Positions 27,412 to 38,016 are shown, counted from the first letter of the stretch. The stretch: DNA of 64,000 nucleotides from CAJXYS01 sp913063035 (GCF_050586465.1 NZ_JBOCEG010000001.1:511853-575852), one strand, 5' to 3'. The notes: a model not told the origin generated them from the sequence alone. Numbers and translations: made by a program.

Positions 27412-28866
27412 CTATCGTGCCGATGTCCGCGCCTGCACCGACTTCAATGCCGGGTAGAGCGCCCGGTAACCTTCGAGTCGCGACGTCAGCCTCGGCGTCT
27501 CGTCGGTGCGGGGCTCGAACCATCGCCTGACCACCGGCTTGGTCATGACATCCGCCTGGCTGCCGTCGCCGTTTGCGACAATGGCCATTCGCGCAGCGCC
27601 GAGAGCCGGCCCGATATCGGCGCCTGCGGCCCGTCCGATGCAACACCCGGTCACATCGGCGATGGTCTGTACCAGAAAATCGCTTCGCGTTCCGCCGCCG
27701 ATGGCGAGGAGCCTATTCGGCATTCGTCCCGCCTCCGACAGGGCGTCGACGGCGTCGGCGAACGAAAACGCGATGGCCTCGACGACACTGCGCATCAGGC
27801 TCCCCTGCGAGGTCGTCTCTCCGAGACCTGCGAAGCCCGCGCGGATTTCGGTATCGCCATGCGGCGTGCGTTCGCCCGTCAGGTAGGGCAGGAACAGCGG
27901 CCCGGGCGGCGCGGCTTCCGCCTCCGCCAGCAGGTCGCCGATCGGCCGCCGGAGAAGATCGGCGAGCCATGCGATCGGCCGGGCACCGTTCAGCATCGCC
28001 GCCATCTGAAACCAGTGATCCGGGACGGTATGGGCATACGCATGGATGCGGCTGGCGAGGTTGGGCCGGTAATCCGCCGTGGTGAGGAAAAGCTGCCCGG
28101 AGGTGCCCAGCGAAACAAACCCGTCCCCGTCCGATACCGCGCCGATGCCGACGGCCCCGGCTGCGGCGTCGCCCCCTCCGACGGCGACGGGAATGCCGGC
28201 CGTCAGGCCGAGTTCCGCCGCCGGCGCGGGCAAGAGCGCGCCGGCCACCTCGGTTCCGTGGCGCACCTTCGGCATCCACCTGACGTCCGTGGCACTCGCC
28301 GCGCAGAGGCGTTCGGACCAGCAGCGCGTGCTTTCGTCGAACCACGATGTGCCGGCGGCATCGGACGGGTCCGTCACCAGTCGCCCATGCAGGCGCAGGC
28401 CGAGGTAATCCTTCGGCAGAAGGACCGAGGCGATCCGTGCGTGGTTTTCGGCCTCGTGGCGGGACAGCCACAGCAGTTTCGGCGCGGTGAACCCGGCCAT
28501 GGGCGGTGCGCCTGCGATCCGTCCGGCATCCGGTACGGCCGCCAGGATCTCGGCACATTCCACGGTCGCGCGCGCGTCGTTCCACAGGATGACCGGGCGC
28601 ACCGGCCGGTGGTCACCGTCGAGCAAGACGGCGCCATGCATCTGGCCCGACAGGCCGACGGCCCGAACCTGCGACCGCAGCGCCGGGTCGATCGCCGCCA
28701 TCGCGACGCGGGTCGCGTTCCACCACGACGCGCAGTCCTGCTCGCTCGCGCCGTCGAACGGGTGGGACACGGCAAGCGGCGCGGAGGCGGTCGCCGCAAC
28801 GCGGCCGTCCGGGTCGACGACGCAGACCTTGACGGCCGATGTTCCGAGGTCGATGCCGAGATACAT
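27412..28866 (-). CDS. xylB: Xylulokinase
   Basis: A 484-residue FGGY-family sugar kinase opening MYLGIDLGTSAVKVCVVD, with SGQMHGAVLLD and a C-terminal AIGGGTRSDFLVQTIADVTG, both characteristic of xylulokinase. It phosphorylates D-xylulose, the product of sorbitol/arabitol-type polyol oxidation, feeding the pentose phosphate pathway. The ATG at 28866 follows AAAGGAGCAGGA; an upstream in-frame extension lacks a family-like sequence. In Rhodobacter it ends the smo operon, whereas here it diverges from the LacI-type regulator, and the shared operator is in the gap. Confidence 0.93.
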   Translation of the reverse strand: MYLGIDLGTSAVKVCVVDPDGRVAATASAPLAVSHPFDGASEQDCASWWNATRVAMAAIDPALRSQVRAVGLSGQMHGAVLLDGDHRPVRPVILWNDARATVECAEILAAVPDAGRIAGAPPMAGFTAPKLLWLSRHEAENHARIASVLLPKDYLGLRLHGRLVTDPSDAAGTSWFDESTRCWSERLCAASATDVRWMPKVRHGTEVAGALLPAPAAELGLTAGIPVAVGGGDAAAGAVGIGAVSDGDGFVSLGTSGQLFLTTADYRPNLASRIHAYAHTVPDHWFQMAAMLNGARPIAWLADLLRRPIGDLLAEAEAAPPGPLFLPYLTGERTPHGDTEIRAGFAGLGETTSQGSLMRSVVEAIAFSFADAVDALSEAGRMPNRLLAIGGGTRSDFLVQTIADVTGCCIGRAAGADIGPALGAARMAIVANGDGSQADVMTKPVVRRWFEPRTDETPRLTSRLEGYRALYPALKSVQARTSAR

Positions 28867-28983
28867 TCCTGCTCCTTTGGCGCCGACGATGCCCGGCGTC
28901 CCGAGGCCGGCGCCGTCGGCTCCGTGAAGGGCGTCCGCCCGGGTGACCAGACCAACCTGCATGGCGGTGCAGTTGCAAGAAAA

Positions 28984-29000
28984 TTCTTTACTCGAGTCAT
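28984..29000. promoter_or_regulatory. LacI-type operator in the xylB/regulator gap
   Basis: Read on the minus strand the site is ATGACTCGAGTAAAGAA, with a perfect CTCGAG centre. It matches the site at 30124-30140 in 14 of 17 positions. It sits beside a possible xylB -35 (TTGCAA on the minus strand, at 28972-28977). Confidence 0.6.
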
Positions 29001-29081
29001 GTTTTGGGGGTTCTTTATGGGGATGGAGTTGAACGAAGGGGCCGCCCCGCCCAGCTGTATAGGCGCGACAGGGGTGTATGC

Positions 29082-30113
29082 ATGAGCGAGCAAAAGATTC
29101 GGAACATGGAAGAGTTCGCGGCGCTGAGCGGGCTTTCCCGTCCGACGGTGTCGAAGTATTTCAACGATCCCGCCAGCGTCCGGCCGCGGACGCGCGAACG
29201 CATCGAGGCAGCCCTCGAGCGCTACGATTTCCGCCCCAACATCTATGCGGTCAACCAGAACCGAAGCCTGACCAAGAACGTGGGCATCGTCGTACCCTAC
29301 CTTGCCGACCCCTTCTTCGCCGAGATCGCCCGCATCATCGAGTTGCGCTGTATCGAAGCCGGCTTTTCGCCGATCCTTTACAGCGCGCATGGCGAGAGCA
29401 GGCTGGAGAAGGAGATCCTCGAGGGGCTGACCGCGCTCAAGCCGGCGGGCGTCTTCCTTGCACCGCTCGGGCGGCTTTCCGACCGACTGGTGATCGAGCG
29501 CTTCTGCCGTGACGTGCCGACGGTGCTGTTCGACAGCAACATCGAAGGCATGGGCGAAGCCTTTGTCGGATCGGACAATTTCAGCTTCGTGCAGCAAACG
29601 GTGGACTATCTCTGCCGGACGGGATCGCCGCCGTGCTTCTTCGAGATGCGCAACCCGGCGAACCCAAACGCCAACAAGCGGCGCAACGCCTATCTCCGGG
29701 TCATGGAGGCGGCGGGGGTCGAGCCGCAGGTGGTCAAGGTCCAGGGCGAAGGCTGGGGCTTCGAGGAGATCGGGCGGCAGGGTGCGCACGAGCTTCTCGC
29801 CTCCGGGCGCCTGACGACCGATACCGTGCTGTGCAGCAACGACCGACTCGCGATCGGCTTTCTCGCGGCATGCTGCGAGCGCGGACTGCGCGTGGGACGC
29901 GGCGACGGCTGCGCTCTTCGGGTGGCGTCGCACGACGATCATCCGTTCTCGCGTTTCACCTGCCCGTCGCTCACGACGGCCGCCCATGAATACGAGGCCG
30001 TGGCGGCCAAGTGTATGGAAACGTTGTTCTCCTTGATCGAAGCGGGCGGCCGTTTCGAGAGCAGGGCCGAAACCCTGATCCCCGCACGCTTGATCCTGCG
30101 CGCATCCGCCTGA
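29082..30113 (+). CDS. LacI-family regulator of polyol genes
   Basis: A 343-residue regulator. The N-terminal LacI helix-turn-helix spans about 9-54 (MEEFAALSGLSRPTVSKYF, then DPASVRPRTRERI), followed by a periplasmic-binding-protein-like effector domain (GIVVPYLADPFFAEIARII onward). The ATG follows AGGGG. Its position between xylB and smoE, with matching operators on both sides, indicates that it controls uptake and oxidation of sorbitol/mannitol and xylulose phosphorylation. The inducer is presumably a polyol or its ketose. An apparent repressor role is inferred from operator overlap with the -35 region. Confidence 0.9.
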   Translation: MSEQKIRNMEEFAALSGLSRPTVSKYFNDPASVRPRTRERIEAALERYDFRPNIYAVNQNRSLTKNVGIVVPYLADPFFAEIARIIELRCIEAGFSPILYSAHGESRLEKEILEGLTALKPAGVFLAPLGRLSDRLVIERFCRDVPTVLFDSNIEGMGEAFVGSDNFSFVQQTVDYLCRTGSPPCFFEMRNPANPNANKRRNAYLRVMEAAGVEPQVVKVQGEGWGFEEIGRQGAHELLASGRLTTDTVLCSNDRLAIGFLAACCERGLRVGRGDGCALRVASHDDHPFSRFTCPSLTTAAHEYEAVAAKCMETLFSLIEAGGRFESRAETLIPARLILRASA

Positions 30114-30123
30114 TGTCCTATAA

Positions 30124-30140
30124 TTGACGCGCGTAAAGAA
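30124..30140. promoter_or_regulatory. LacI-type operator upstream of smoE
   Basis: TTGACGCGCGTAAAGAA contains a palindromic core ACGCGCGT with a CG centre, as in LacI-family sites. A weaker copy, TTGACGCACGGTAAG, follows at 30146-30160, 22 bp away (about two helical turns), and overlaps the proposed -35. Confidence 0.65.
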
Positions 30141-30145
30141 AATTG

Positions 30146-30175
30146 TTGACGCACGGTAAGTCCGGGCCGTAGCTT
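30146..30175 (+). promoter_or_regulatory. Possible sigma-70 promoter of the smo operon
   Basis: A -35 TTGACG (30146-30151) and a -10-like TAGCTT (30170-30175) are 18 bases apart, ending 36 bp before the smoE ATG. The second operator copy covers the -35, consistent with repression. Confidence 0.4.
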
Positions 30176-30211
30176 TCGGAGCACATAGCATCCAACTTAG
30201 GGAGGATACGG

Positions 30212-31528
30212 ATGTTCACGAAAACCGCGCTTCGCGCGTCTTCTGCCCTTGCGTTCTGCGTCTTCGCGACGGCCGCAACGGCCCAGGACACCACCATCAC
30301 CATCGCCACCGTCAACAACGGCGATATGATCCGCATGCAGGGCTACACCGACCAGTTCACCGAGCAGACGGGCATCGGCGTCGAGTGGGTGACACTCGAA
30401 GAGAATGTCCTGCGCCAGCGGGTGACGACCGACATCACCACCAATGGCGGCCAGTTCGACATCATGACGATCGGCATGTACGAGACGCCGATCTGGGGTG
30501 CAAACGGCTGGCTCGTGCCGCTTGACGACCTGTCCGAGGAATACGACGTCGACGACATCCTGCCGGCCATGCGCGGCGGTCTGAGCCATGACGGCACGCT
30601 CTATGCCGCGCCGTTCTACGGCGAGAGCTCGATGGTCATGTACCGCACCGACCTCATGGAAGAGGCCGGACTGGAGATGCCCGAGGCACCGACCTGGCAA
30701 TTCATCCGGGACGCGGCCGAGGCGATGCATGACACCGAGAACGAGGTCTACGGCATCTGCCTGCGCGGCAAGCCCGGCTGGGGCGAAGGCGGCGCCTTCA
30801 TCACGGTGACGGCGAACTCCTTCGGCGCGCGCTGGTTCGACGAGGACTGGAACGCCCAGTTCGATCAGCCCGAGTGGGAAGAGGCGCTGACCTTCTTCGT
30901 CGATCTGATGAACAGCTACGGCCCGCCGGGCTACGCGACCAACGGCTTCAACGAGAACCTCTCGCTGTTCCAGCAAGGCCGGTGCGGCATGTGGATCGAC
31001 GCCACCGTGGCCGCGTCCTTCGTGACCAACCCCGACGACTCCACCGTGGCCGACAGCGTCGGCTTCGCGCTGGCGCCGAACTCCGAGGGCGTCGAGAAGC
31101 GGTCCAACTGGCTCTGGGCCTGGGCGCTCGCGATCCCGGCCGGCACCCAGCAGGAGGATGCCGCGAAGCAGTTCATCGAGTGGGCGACCTCGAAGGAATA
31201 CATCGAGCTTGTCGCCGAGAACGAAGGCTGGGCGAACGTGCCTCCGGGCGCGCGCACCTCGCTTTACGAGACGCCTGCCTACCAGGAGGTCCCGTTTGCA
31301 GAGATGACGCTGGAGTCGATCAACGCCGCCGATCCGACGAACCCGACCGTCGATCCGGTGCCCTATGTCGGCATCCAGTTCGTCGCGATCCCGGAATTCG
31401 CGGGCATTGCCACCGAGGTCAGCCAGGAATTCGCCGAGGTCTATGCAGGCCAGCAGAGCGTCGACCAGGCGCTTGAGAACGCGCAGGCACTGACCAACGA
31501 CGCGATGGAGGCGGCGGGCTACCGCTGA
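30212..31528 (+). CDS. smoE: Polyol (sorbitol/mannitol) ABC transporter substrate-binding protein
   Basis: A 438-residue periplasmic family-1 binding protein with a signal peptide (about 1-24, ending ATAQ). The motif FDIMTIGMYETPIWGANGWL and the C-terminal VDPVPYVGIQFVAIPEF are typical of SmoE-type sorbitol/mannitol binders. AGGGAGG precedes the ATG. It is the first gene of smoEFGKS-mtlK. A strong hairpin follows its stop codon, which should raise its transcript level over the permease genes. Confidence 0.92.
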   Translation: MFTKTALRASSALAFCVFATAATAQDTTITIATVNNGDMIRMQGYTDQFTEQTGIGVEWVTLEENVLRQRVTTDITTNGGQFDIMTIGMYETPIWGANGWLVPLDDLSEEYDVDDILPAMRGGLSHDGTLYAAPFYGESSMVMYRTDLMEEAGLEMPEAPTWQFIRDAAEAMHDTENEVYGICLRGKPGWGEGGAFITVTANSFGARWFDEDWNAQFDQPEWEEALTFFVDLMNSYGPPGYATNGFNENLSLFQQGRCGMWIDATVAASFVTNPDDSTVADSVGFALAPNSEGVEKRSNWLWAWALAIPAGTQQEDAAKQFIEWATSKEYIELVAENEGWANVPPGARTSLYETPAYQEVPFAEMTLESINAADPTNPTVDPVPYVGIQFVAIPEFAGIATEVSQEFAEVYAGQQSVDQALENAQALTNDAMEAAGYR

Positions 31529-31547
31529 GCCTTTCCCCCCGACTCTC

Positions 31548-31572
31548 CCGGGGGCGGTCCTTCCGCCCCCGG
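31548..31572 (+). terminator. Intra-operon hairpin after smoE
   Basis: A perfect 10-bp stem, CCGGGGGCGG pairing with CCGCCCCCGG around a TCCTT loop, lies 19 bp after the smoE stop. There is no T tract, so it more likely attenuates transcription or protects smoE mRNA than ends transcription fully. Confidence 0.65.
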
Positions 31573-31641
31573 TGCTTCGGCCCCGCGGACATCCGACCGT
31601 TTGCCGCGTAGGGCGACCCCGCGCACAGGTGAGGTGAATTT

Positions 31642-32520
31642 ATGGCCACCCGGCATTCCCGCTTCGCTGCGAGATTCATGATGGCGCCGGCCGTGATCCT
31701 GCTTCTGGGCTGGATGCTCGTGCCGCTGACCATGACGATCTACTTCTCGTTCAAGCGTTACCTTCCGATGCGTGGCGACTCGCTGGAGCGCGGCCTCGAC
31801 TGGGTGGGCTTCGAGAACTACGCGCGTTTCATCAACTCCAGCTCTTTCTGGCCGAGCATACAGGCGACGCTTCTGATCGTGGGGGGCGTTCTGGTGATAA
31901 CGGTGACGCTTGGCATTCTGCTCGCCATCCTTCTCGATCAGCCGTTCTGGGGGCAGGGCATCGTTCGCATTCTCGTGATCGCGCCGTTCTTCGTGATGCC
32001 GACCGTGTCCGCGCTGGTGTGGAAGAACATGATGATGGACCCGGTCAATGGCATGTTCGCCTATCTCTGGCGCTTCTTCGGGGCGGAACCCGTATCCTGG
32101 ATGTCCGACGCCTCGGTGCAGTCGATCATCCTGATCGTGTCGTGGCAATGGCTGCCCTTCGCGACCCTGATCCTGCTGACCGCGATCCAGTCGCTCGACA
32201 GCGAGCAGTTGGAGGCCGCCGAGATGGACGGGGCGCCGGTGCTGTCCCGGTTCTTCTACATCATCCTGCCCCACCTCGCGCGGGCGATTACCATCGTCGT
32301 CCTGATCCAGACGATTTTCCTGCTGTCGATCTTCGCGGAAATCTTCGTGACCACCGGCGGCTCCTTCGGCACAAGGACGCTCACCTACCTGATCTTCCAG
32401 CGTGTTGTGGACAGCCAGAACATCGGGCTGGGATCGGCGGGCGGCGTCTACGCGATCATCCTCGCCAACATCGTCGCGCTGTTCCTGATGCGCATCGTCG
32501 GCAAGAACCTGGACCGGTAA
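31642..32520 (+). CDS. smoF: Polyol ABC transporter permease
   Basis: A 292-residue inner-membrane permease of the MalF/UgpA type with six predicted helices. The EAA loop is visible as LEAAEMDGAPVLSRFFYIILP (about residues 193-213), where it contacts the ATPase. It is the second gene of the smo operon, 12 bp before the second permease. Confidence 0.93.
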   Translation: MATRHSRFAARFMMAPAVILLLGWMLVPLTMTIYFSFKRYLPMRGDSLERGLDWVGFENYARFINSSSFWPSIQATLLIVGGVLVITVTLGILLAILLDQPFWGQGIVRILVIAPFFVMPTVSALVWKNMMMDPVNGMFAYLWRFFGAEPVSWMSDASVQSIILIVSWQWLPFATLILLTAIQSLDSEQLEAAEMDGAPVLSRFFYIILPHLARAITIVVLIQTIFLLSIFAEIFVTTGGSFGTRTLTYLIFQRVVDSQNIGLGSAGGVYAIILANIVALFLMRIVGKNLDR

Positions 32521-32532
32521 GGGGGGGCGGAG

Positions 32533-33363
32533 ATGGCACGCGCAATTACCACACGCCGCAAGATTGTCACCACGGGCGTCGCATGGGCGATCGGGTTGCT
32601 GATCTTCTTCCCGATTTACTGGACGATCCTGACCAGCTTCAAGACCGAGGCGCAGGCGATCAACAACCCGCCGCTCTTCTGGGGCTTCGATTTCACGCTG
32701 GAAAACTACGCCCTCGTGCAGGAGCGCTCGGACTACATGCGCTTCCTCTGGAATTCGGTGATCATCGCGGGCGGCTCGACCTTGCTCGGCATCCTCGTCG
32801 CGGTGCCGGCCGCGTGGTCGATGGCCTTCGTGCCGTCGCGCAGGACCAAGGACATCCTGCTTTGGATGCTGTCGACCAAGATGCTGCCCGCGGTCGGCGT
32901 GCTCTATCCGATCTCTCTGATCTTCGTGCAGTTCAACCTGCTCGACACGCGGATCGGCCTGACCCTCGTGATCATGCTCATCAACCTGCCGATCATCGTC
33001 TGGATGCTCTACACGTATTTCCGCGAAATCCCGGTCGACATCCTCGAGGCGGCGAGGATGGACGGCGCGGGCCTCAGGCAGGAGATACTCTACGTGCTGA
33101 CGCCGATGGCCATTCCGGGCATCGCGTCGACGGTGCTGCTCAATATCATCCTGGCCTGGAACGAGGCGTTCTGGACGCTGAACCTGACGGCCGCCAACGC
33201 CGCGCCGCTGACCGCCTTCATCGCCAGCTATTCCAGCCCCGAGGGCCTGTTCTATGCCAAGCTCAGCGCGGCCTCGACCATGGCGATCGCCCCGATCCTT
33301 ATCCTCGGCTGGTTCAGCCAGAAGCAACTCGTCCGCGGCCTGACCTTCGGCGCGGTGAAATGA
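32533..33363 (+). CDS. smoG: Polyol ABC transporter permease
   Basis: A 276-residue permease of the MalG/UgpE type with six predicted helices and an EAA loop LEAARMDGAGLRQEILYVLTP (about 173-193). It forms a heterodimer with the preceding permease. A G-rich ribosome site (GGGGGGGCGGAG) precedes the ATG. Confidence 0.93.
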   Translation: MARAITTRRKIVTTGVAWAIGLLIFFPIYWTILTSFKTEAQAINNPPLFWGFDFTLENYALVQERSDYMRFLWNSVIIAGGSTLLGILVAVPAAWSMAFVPSRRTKDILLWMLSTKMLPAVGVLYPISLIFVQFNLLDTRIGLTLVIMLINLPIIVWMLYTYFREIPVDILEAARMDGAGLRQEILYVLTPMAIPGIASTVLLNIILAWNEAFWTLNLTAANAAPLTAFIASYSSPEGLFYAKLSAASTMAIAPILILGWFSQKQLVRGLTFGAVK

Positions 33364-33407
33364 GCCCCAAGCCAGCGAAGCGGTAGGGCATAAAGGGAGA
33401 CACGAGC

Positions 33408-34408
<1,001 letters not shown>

Positions 34409-34412
<4 letters not shown>

Positions 34413-35182
34413 GACGCCTCGAGGGGAAAACGGCGCTGATCACGGGCGCGGCGAGGGGCATCGGAAAGGCGTTCGCAGAGGCCTATGTCCGCGAAGGGGC
34501 CCGGGTGGCCATCGGTGATATCGACATCGACCGCGCCCGCATCTCGGCCAGTGAAATCGGCGAGGCCGCCACCGCCGTCGAGATGGACGTGACCCGGCAG
34601 GACAGCATCGACGCCGCGGTCGCCGCCACGGCGGACGCCTTCGGACAGATAGACGTGCTGATCAACAACGCCGCGATTTTCACCGCCGCGCCAATCGTCG
34701 AGATCGAACGCGACGACTATGCCCGTATCTTCGACATCAATGTCTCGGGCACGCTCTTCACGATGCAGGCCGTCGCCCGGCACATGATCGAGAGGGGCAT
34801 ACGCGGCCGCATCATCAACATGGCGAGCCAGGCGGGCCGCCGGGGCGAGCCGCTCGTCGCGGTCTATTGCGCGAGCAAGGCGGCGGTGATCAGCCTGACG
34901 CAGTCGGCGGGGCTGAACCTCATCCGGCACGGGATCAACGTCAACGCCATCGCGCCCGGCGTCGTGGATGGTGAGCATTGGGACGGCGTCGACGCGTTCT
35001 TCGCGCAATACGAGGGCAAGGCCCCCGGCCAGAAGAAGCGCGAGGTTGGCGAGGCGGTGCCCTATGGCCGCATGGGCCGGGCGCAGGATCTCACCGGCAT
35101 GGCCGTCTTCCTCGCCTCGGACGAGGCCGAGTATATCGTGGCCCAGTGCTACAACGTCGATGGCGGCCAATGGATGAGCTGA
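34409..35182 (+). CDS. smoS: Sorbitol dehydrogenase (L-iditol 2-dehydrogenase), SDR family
   Basis: A 257-residue short-chain dehydrogenase. The NAD-binding motif TGAARGIG is at 12-19, an NNAA motif at 87-90, and the catalytic Ser140 (NMAS), Tyr153 and Lys157 (YCASK) are all present. Position after smoK and sequence match SmoS, which oxidises sorbitol to fructose and galactitol to tagatose in Rhodobacter. It overlaps both neighbours: ATGA at its start and TGATG with mtlK. Confidence 0.94.
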
Positions 35183-36669
35183 TGTCCGCTATCCGCCCGA
35201 TCAAGCTGTCGAACGCGACGCTGGCCGACCTGCCGGAGGGGATCAGACGCCCCCGCTACGACCGCAGCCGCCTGACGCCCGGCATCGTCCATATCGGTCT
35301 CGGCAATTTCCATCGCGCGCACCAGGCCTGGTATCTGCATCGTCTGATGCAGGAGGAGCGCGCGCTCGACTGGGCGATCCTCGGCGCCGGGGTCCGCCCC
35401 TACGACGCAGCCATGCGGGAGAAACTCGTCGCGCAGGACTGCCTGACCACGCTGATCGAGCTTGCGCCGGATGGCCGCTCGGCCGAGGTGACGGGCGCGA
35501 TGATCGACTACCTGCCGATCGAGGCGGGGAACGGCCCGCTGATCCGGGCGATGGCCGATCCGCGCATCCGCATCGTCGGGCTGACCGTGACCGAGGGCGG
35601 ATACTACGCCGATCCGGCGACCGGGGGGCTCGATACCCGCCATCCCGACATCGTCCACGACGCGGCGCACCCCGATACGCCGCGCACCGCCTTCGGCGCG
35701 ATGGTCGCGGCACTTCGGATCAGGCGCGAGTCCGGGCACGCGCCCTTTTCCGGTTTGTCCTGCGACAACCTTCGCGGCAACGGTGCCATCCTCCGGCAGA
35801 CGGTGGTGGGACTGGCGCGGCAGAGCGATCCCGCCCTCGCGGACTGGATAGACGCCGAGGGTGCCTTCCCGAACTCGATGGTCGACAGCATCGTGCCGGC
35901 CACCGGCCCGGACGAACTGGACCTCGTGAGAGAGTTGGGCATCGACGACGCCGCACCCGTCACGCACGAGAATTTCCGCCAGTGGGTGATCGAGGACGAC
36001 TTCTGCGGCGGTCGCCCCGACTGGGACATGGTGGGGGCGACGTTTACCTCGGACGTCCATGCGTACGAGATGATGAAAATCCGCATCCTGAACGCGGGAC
36101 ACCAGGTGCTCGCCAATGCCGGCGAGCTTCTGTCGGTGCCCACCATCGCCGACTGCATGGCGCATGCGGGGATCGCGCGGATGTTCCGCAAGGTTCAGGT
36201 CGAGGAGATCCTTCCGCACGTCGATCCGGTGCCTGGAACGTCGCCGGCCGATTATCTGGCCCTGATCGAGCGACGCTTCTCCAACCCGGCGATCCGTGAC
36301 ACGACGCGGCGCGTGGCCTTTGACGGGTCGTCCCGCCACGCCGGCTTTCTCATGCCCGTGATCCGGGAGGCGCTCGCGGCCGGCGCGAAGATCGAAGGCC
36401 TTGCGCTGGTCGAGGCGCTTTGGGCCCGCATGTGCGAAGGCCACCGCGAGGACGGCGCGCGCATTGAGCCCAACGATCCCAACTGGGGTCAGCTGACCGC
36501 GGCCGCCCGCGCTGCGAAAGAGAATCCGCGTGCATGGCTTGAACAGGCCGGGCTCTACGGGAACCTCGGCATCGCCGCCCCATTCGCACAGGCGTTCGAG
36601 CGTTGGCTCACTCTGATCTGGCGGGACGGGACCGCTGCCGCGCTGGACCGATACGCCGGCGGTCGCTGA
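35182..36669 (+). CDS. mtlK: Mannitol 2-dehydrogenase
   Basis: A 495-residue long-chain polyol dehydrogenase. The N-terminal Rossmann part includes GIVHIGLGNFHRAHQAWYL, and the catalytic segment KIRILNAGH begins at Lys299. It oxidises mannitol (and arabitol) to fructose (xylulose) with NAD. The ATG overlaps the smoS stop; MDEL four codons earlier is an alternative start. It is the last gene of the operon. The product xylulose links to xylB across the regulator gene. Confidence 0.94.
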   Translation: MSAIRPIKLSNATLADLPEGIRRPRYDRSRLTPGIVHIGLGNFHRAHQAWYLHRLMQEERALDWAILGAGVRPYDAAMREKLVAQDCLTTLIELAPDGRSAEVTGAMIDYLPIEAGNGPLIRAMADPRIRIVGLTVTEGGYYADPATGGLDTRHPDIVHDAAHPDTPRTAFGAMVAALRIRRESGHAPFSGLSCDNLRGNGAILRQTVVGLARQSDPALADWIDAEGAFPNSMVDSIVPATGPDELDLVRELGIDDAAPVTHENFRQWVIEDDFCGGRPDWDMVGATFTSDVHAYEMMKIRILNAGHQVLANAGELLSVPTIADCMAHAGIARMFRKVQVEEILPHVDPVPGTSPADYLALIERRFSNPAIRDTTRRVAFDGSSRHAGFLMPVIREALAAGAKIEGLALVEALWARMCEGHREDGARIEPNDPNWGQLTAAARAAKENPRAWLEQAGLYGNLGIAAPFAQAFERWLTLIWRDGTAAALDRYAGGR

Positions 36670-37124
36670 CGGTGCGAGACCGTCCGCCGGTCGCAGAACT
36701 GCCCTCGCAAGGGAGGAAAGAGGCGGACCAAACACGGTCTCACCGCGCGGCCCTTTTCACCCGAGCGGCCTCTTCGTCGCTGAGACAGGCCTGCTTGATC
36801 CGGTCTGCCGTTTCCAGCCCCTGGACGGCATCACCGAGGGTGCCGTGACCCTCGTGTTGTGGATGCATCGCGCGGACTGACGTGGGCCTATGACGAAGAT
36901 GGCGGCGAGGTCGGGATCGGGGTCGATGCCGAGAAACGGCAGGTGGTGAGCATCGCGTGTAACCGCGCCGCGGACGCGTAAAGCCCGAGGGCTGTCTCCA
37001 GGCACTTTCCCGGCTATGGCTTGACGCCGATGTCGGGCTCTTGACCTGTGACCGCCGCAGGCGCTGGGCGGACCTTCGGCCTGATTGGACGAATGACTGC
37101 CTTGTACCAAACTCAGACCGCGGG
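36670..37124. other. Intergenic region with probable gene debris
   Basis: A GACGGT/ACCGTC hairpin lies at 36668-36684 at the mtlK stop. Two short coding-like frames follow. On the minus strand 36740-36868 encodes 42 residues (MHPQHEGHGTLGDAVQG to RAAR), and on the plus strand about 36868-36981 encodes a 37-residue tail containing WAYDEDGG and VVSIACNR. They overlap at their ends and neither has a ribosome site, so they look like remnants. The rest shows nothing recognisable. Confidence 0.35.
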
Positions 37125-37766
37125 TCAGACCCGTGCCCAGATCAGCAACCACAGGCACAGGGCGGTCTCGGCGATAATGGGGATCAGGTAGGCGGGCTCG
37201 ATCATGCCCAGCCAGTCGGGCGCGATCAGGCGCGTCAGGCTCCCCATGGCGTAAACGACGCCCGAAGCCGCGATGCCCCCCGCAATCGCTTTCGGCACAT
37301 GGGAACGCCAAAGCAGGATCGCCATGAGCACGCTGTTAACGGCGAAGAGGATCAACCCGACATCATAGCCGATTGCATGCAAATCGGTCATATGCACCGC
37401 GATGCGCGGCGCATCTGCAAGCACAGACGGGACACTGGCAAGGATCATCAGGCTGGTTCCGATAAGCACAGCCTGACCAAGACGGAACACCATTGCGGCG
37501 AGCGCCAGAGTTTCGGAGATGTGGCGCAACAGACCGAAGAAGACGAGAGCGAGCGCGACATCGGCCAACAGCATCACCGTGTCCGCGATCAGGCTCAACC
37601 GCAGTTGTCCAATGTTGGCGCCAAGCGCCTCGGCGATTTGTGCGGGCGTGCCCTGAAGCAAGGGGCCGCGCAACAACAACTCGGCGCTCAGCCCGCATAG
37701 GATGATCGTGAGGTACAGGCCCCCGGCAAGGCGTGCCTGGCGGGGATCGGGTCGAGATGGGCTCAA
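37125..37766 (-). CDS. DUF4386 family membrane protein
   Basis: A 213-residue polytopic membrane protein with about six hydrophobic segments. The pattern RQARLAGGLYLTIILCGL at the N-terminus and a central VFRLGQAVLIG is typical of DUF4386. The start is TTG, with AAAGGAT about 6 bases upstream; the nearby ATG is in a frame that stops at once. Function of the family is unknown. Confidence 0.82.
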   Translation of the reverse strand: MSPSRPDPRQARLAGGLYLTIILCGLSAELLLRGPLLQGTPAQIAEALGANIGQLRLSLIADTVMLLADVALALVFFGLLRHISETLALAAMVFRLGQAVLIGTSLMILASVPSVLADAPRIAVHMTDLHAIGYDVGLILFAVNSVLMAILLWRSHVPKAIAGGIAASGVVYAMGSLTRLIAPDWLGMIEPAYLIPIIAETALCLWLLIWARV

Positions 37767-38016
37767 GTCAGCATCCTTTCAGAGAACCGAAAGCCGGTTA
37801 TGCCGGGACTCATCATTCGCTGGTCCAAGATTGGCGTATTATCCATGCCTTATCGCACGTATCGGCGTCGGCGTTGTGTATTTTTGATTTGCCAGCTCGC
37901 GTCTCGTCTCGAGTGGCGGCCTTCGCGCAGCCGACCTTGGGCCTGACCGGATGGACTGCCGGATCGGACGGATCCCGGTCGAAAGCGAGATGCTGCGCCG
38001 CAGCCGAAGAGACGCG

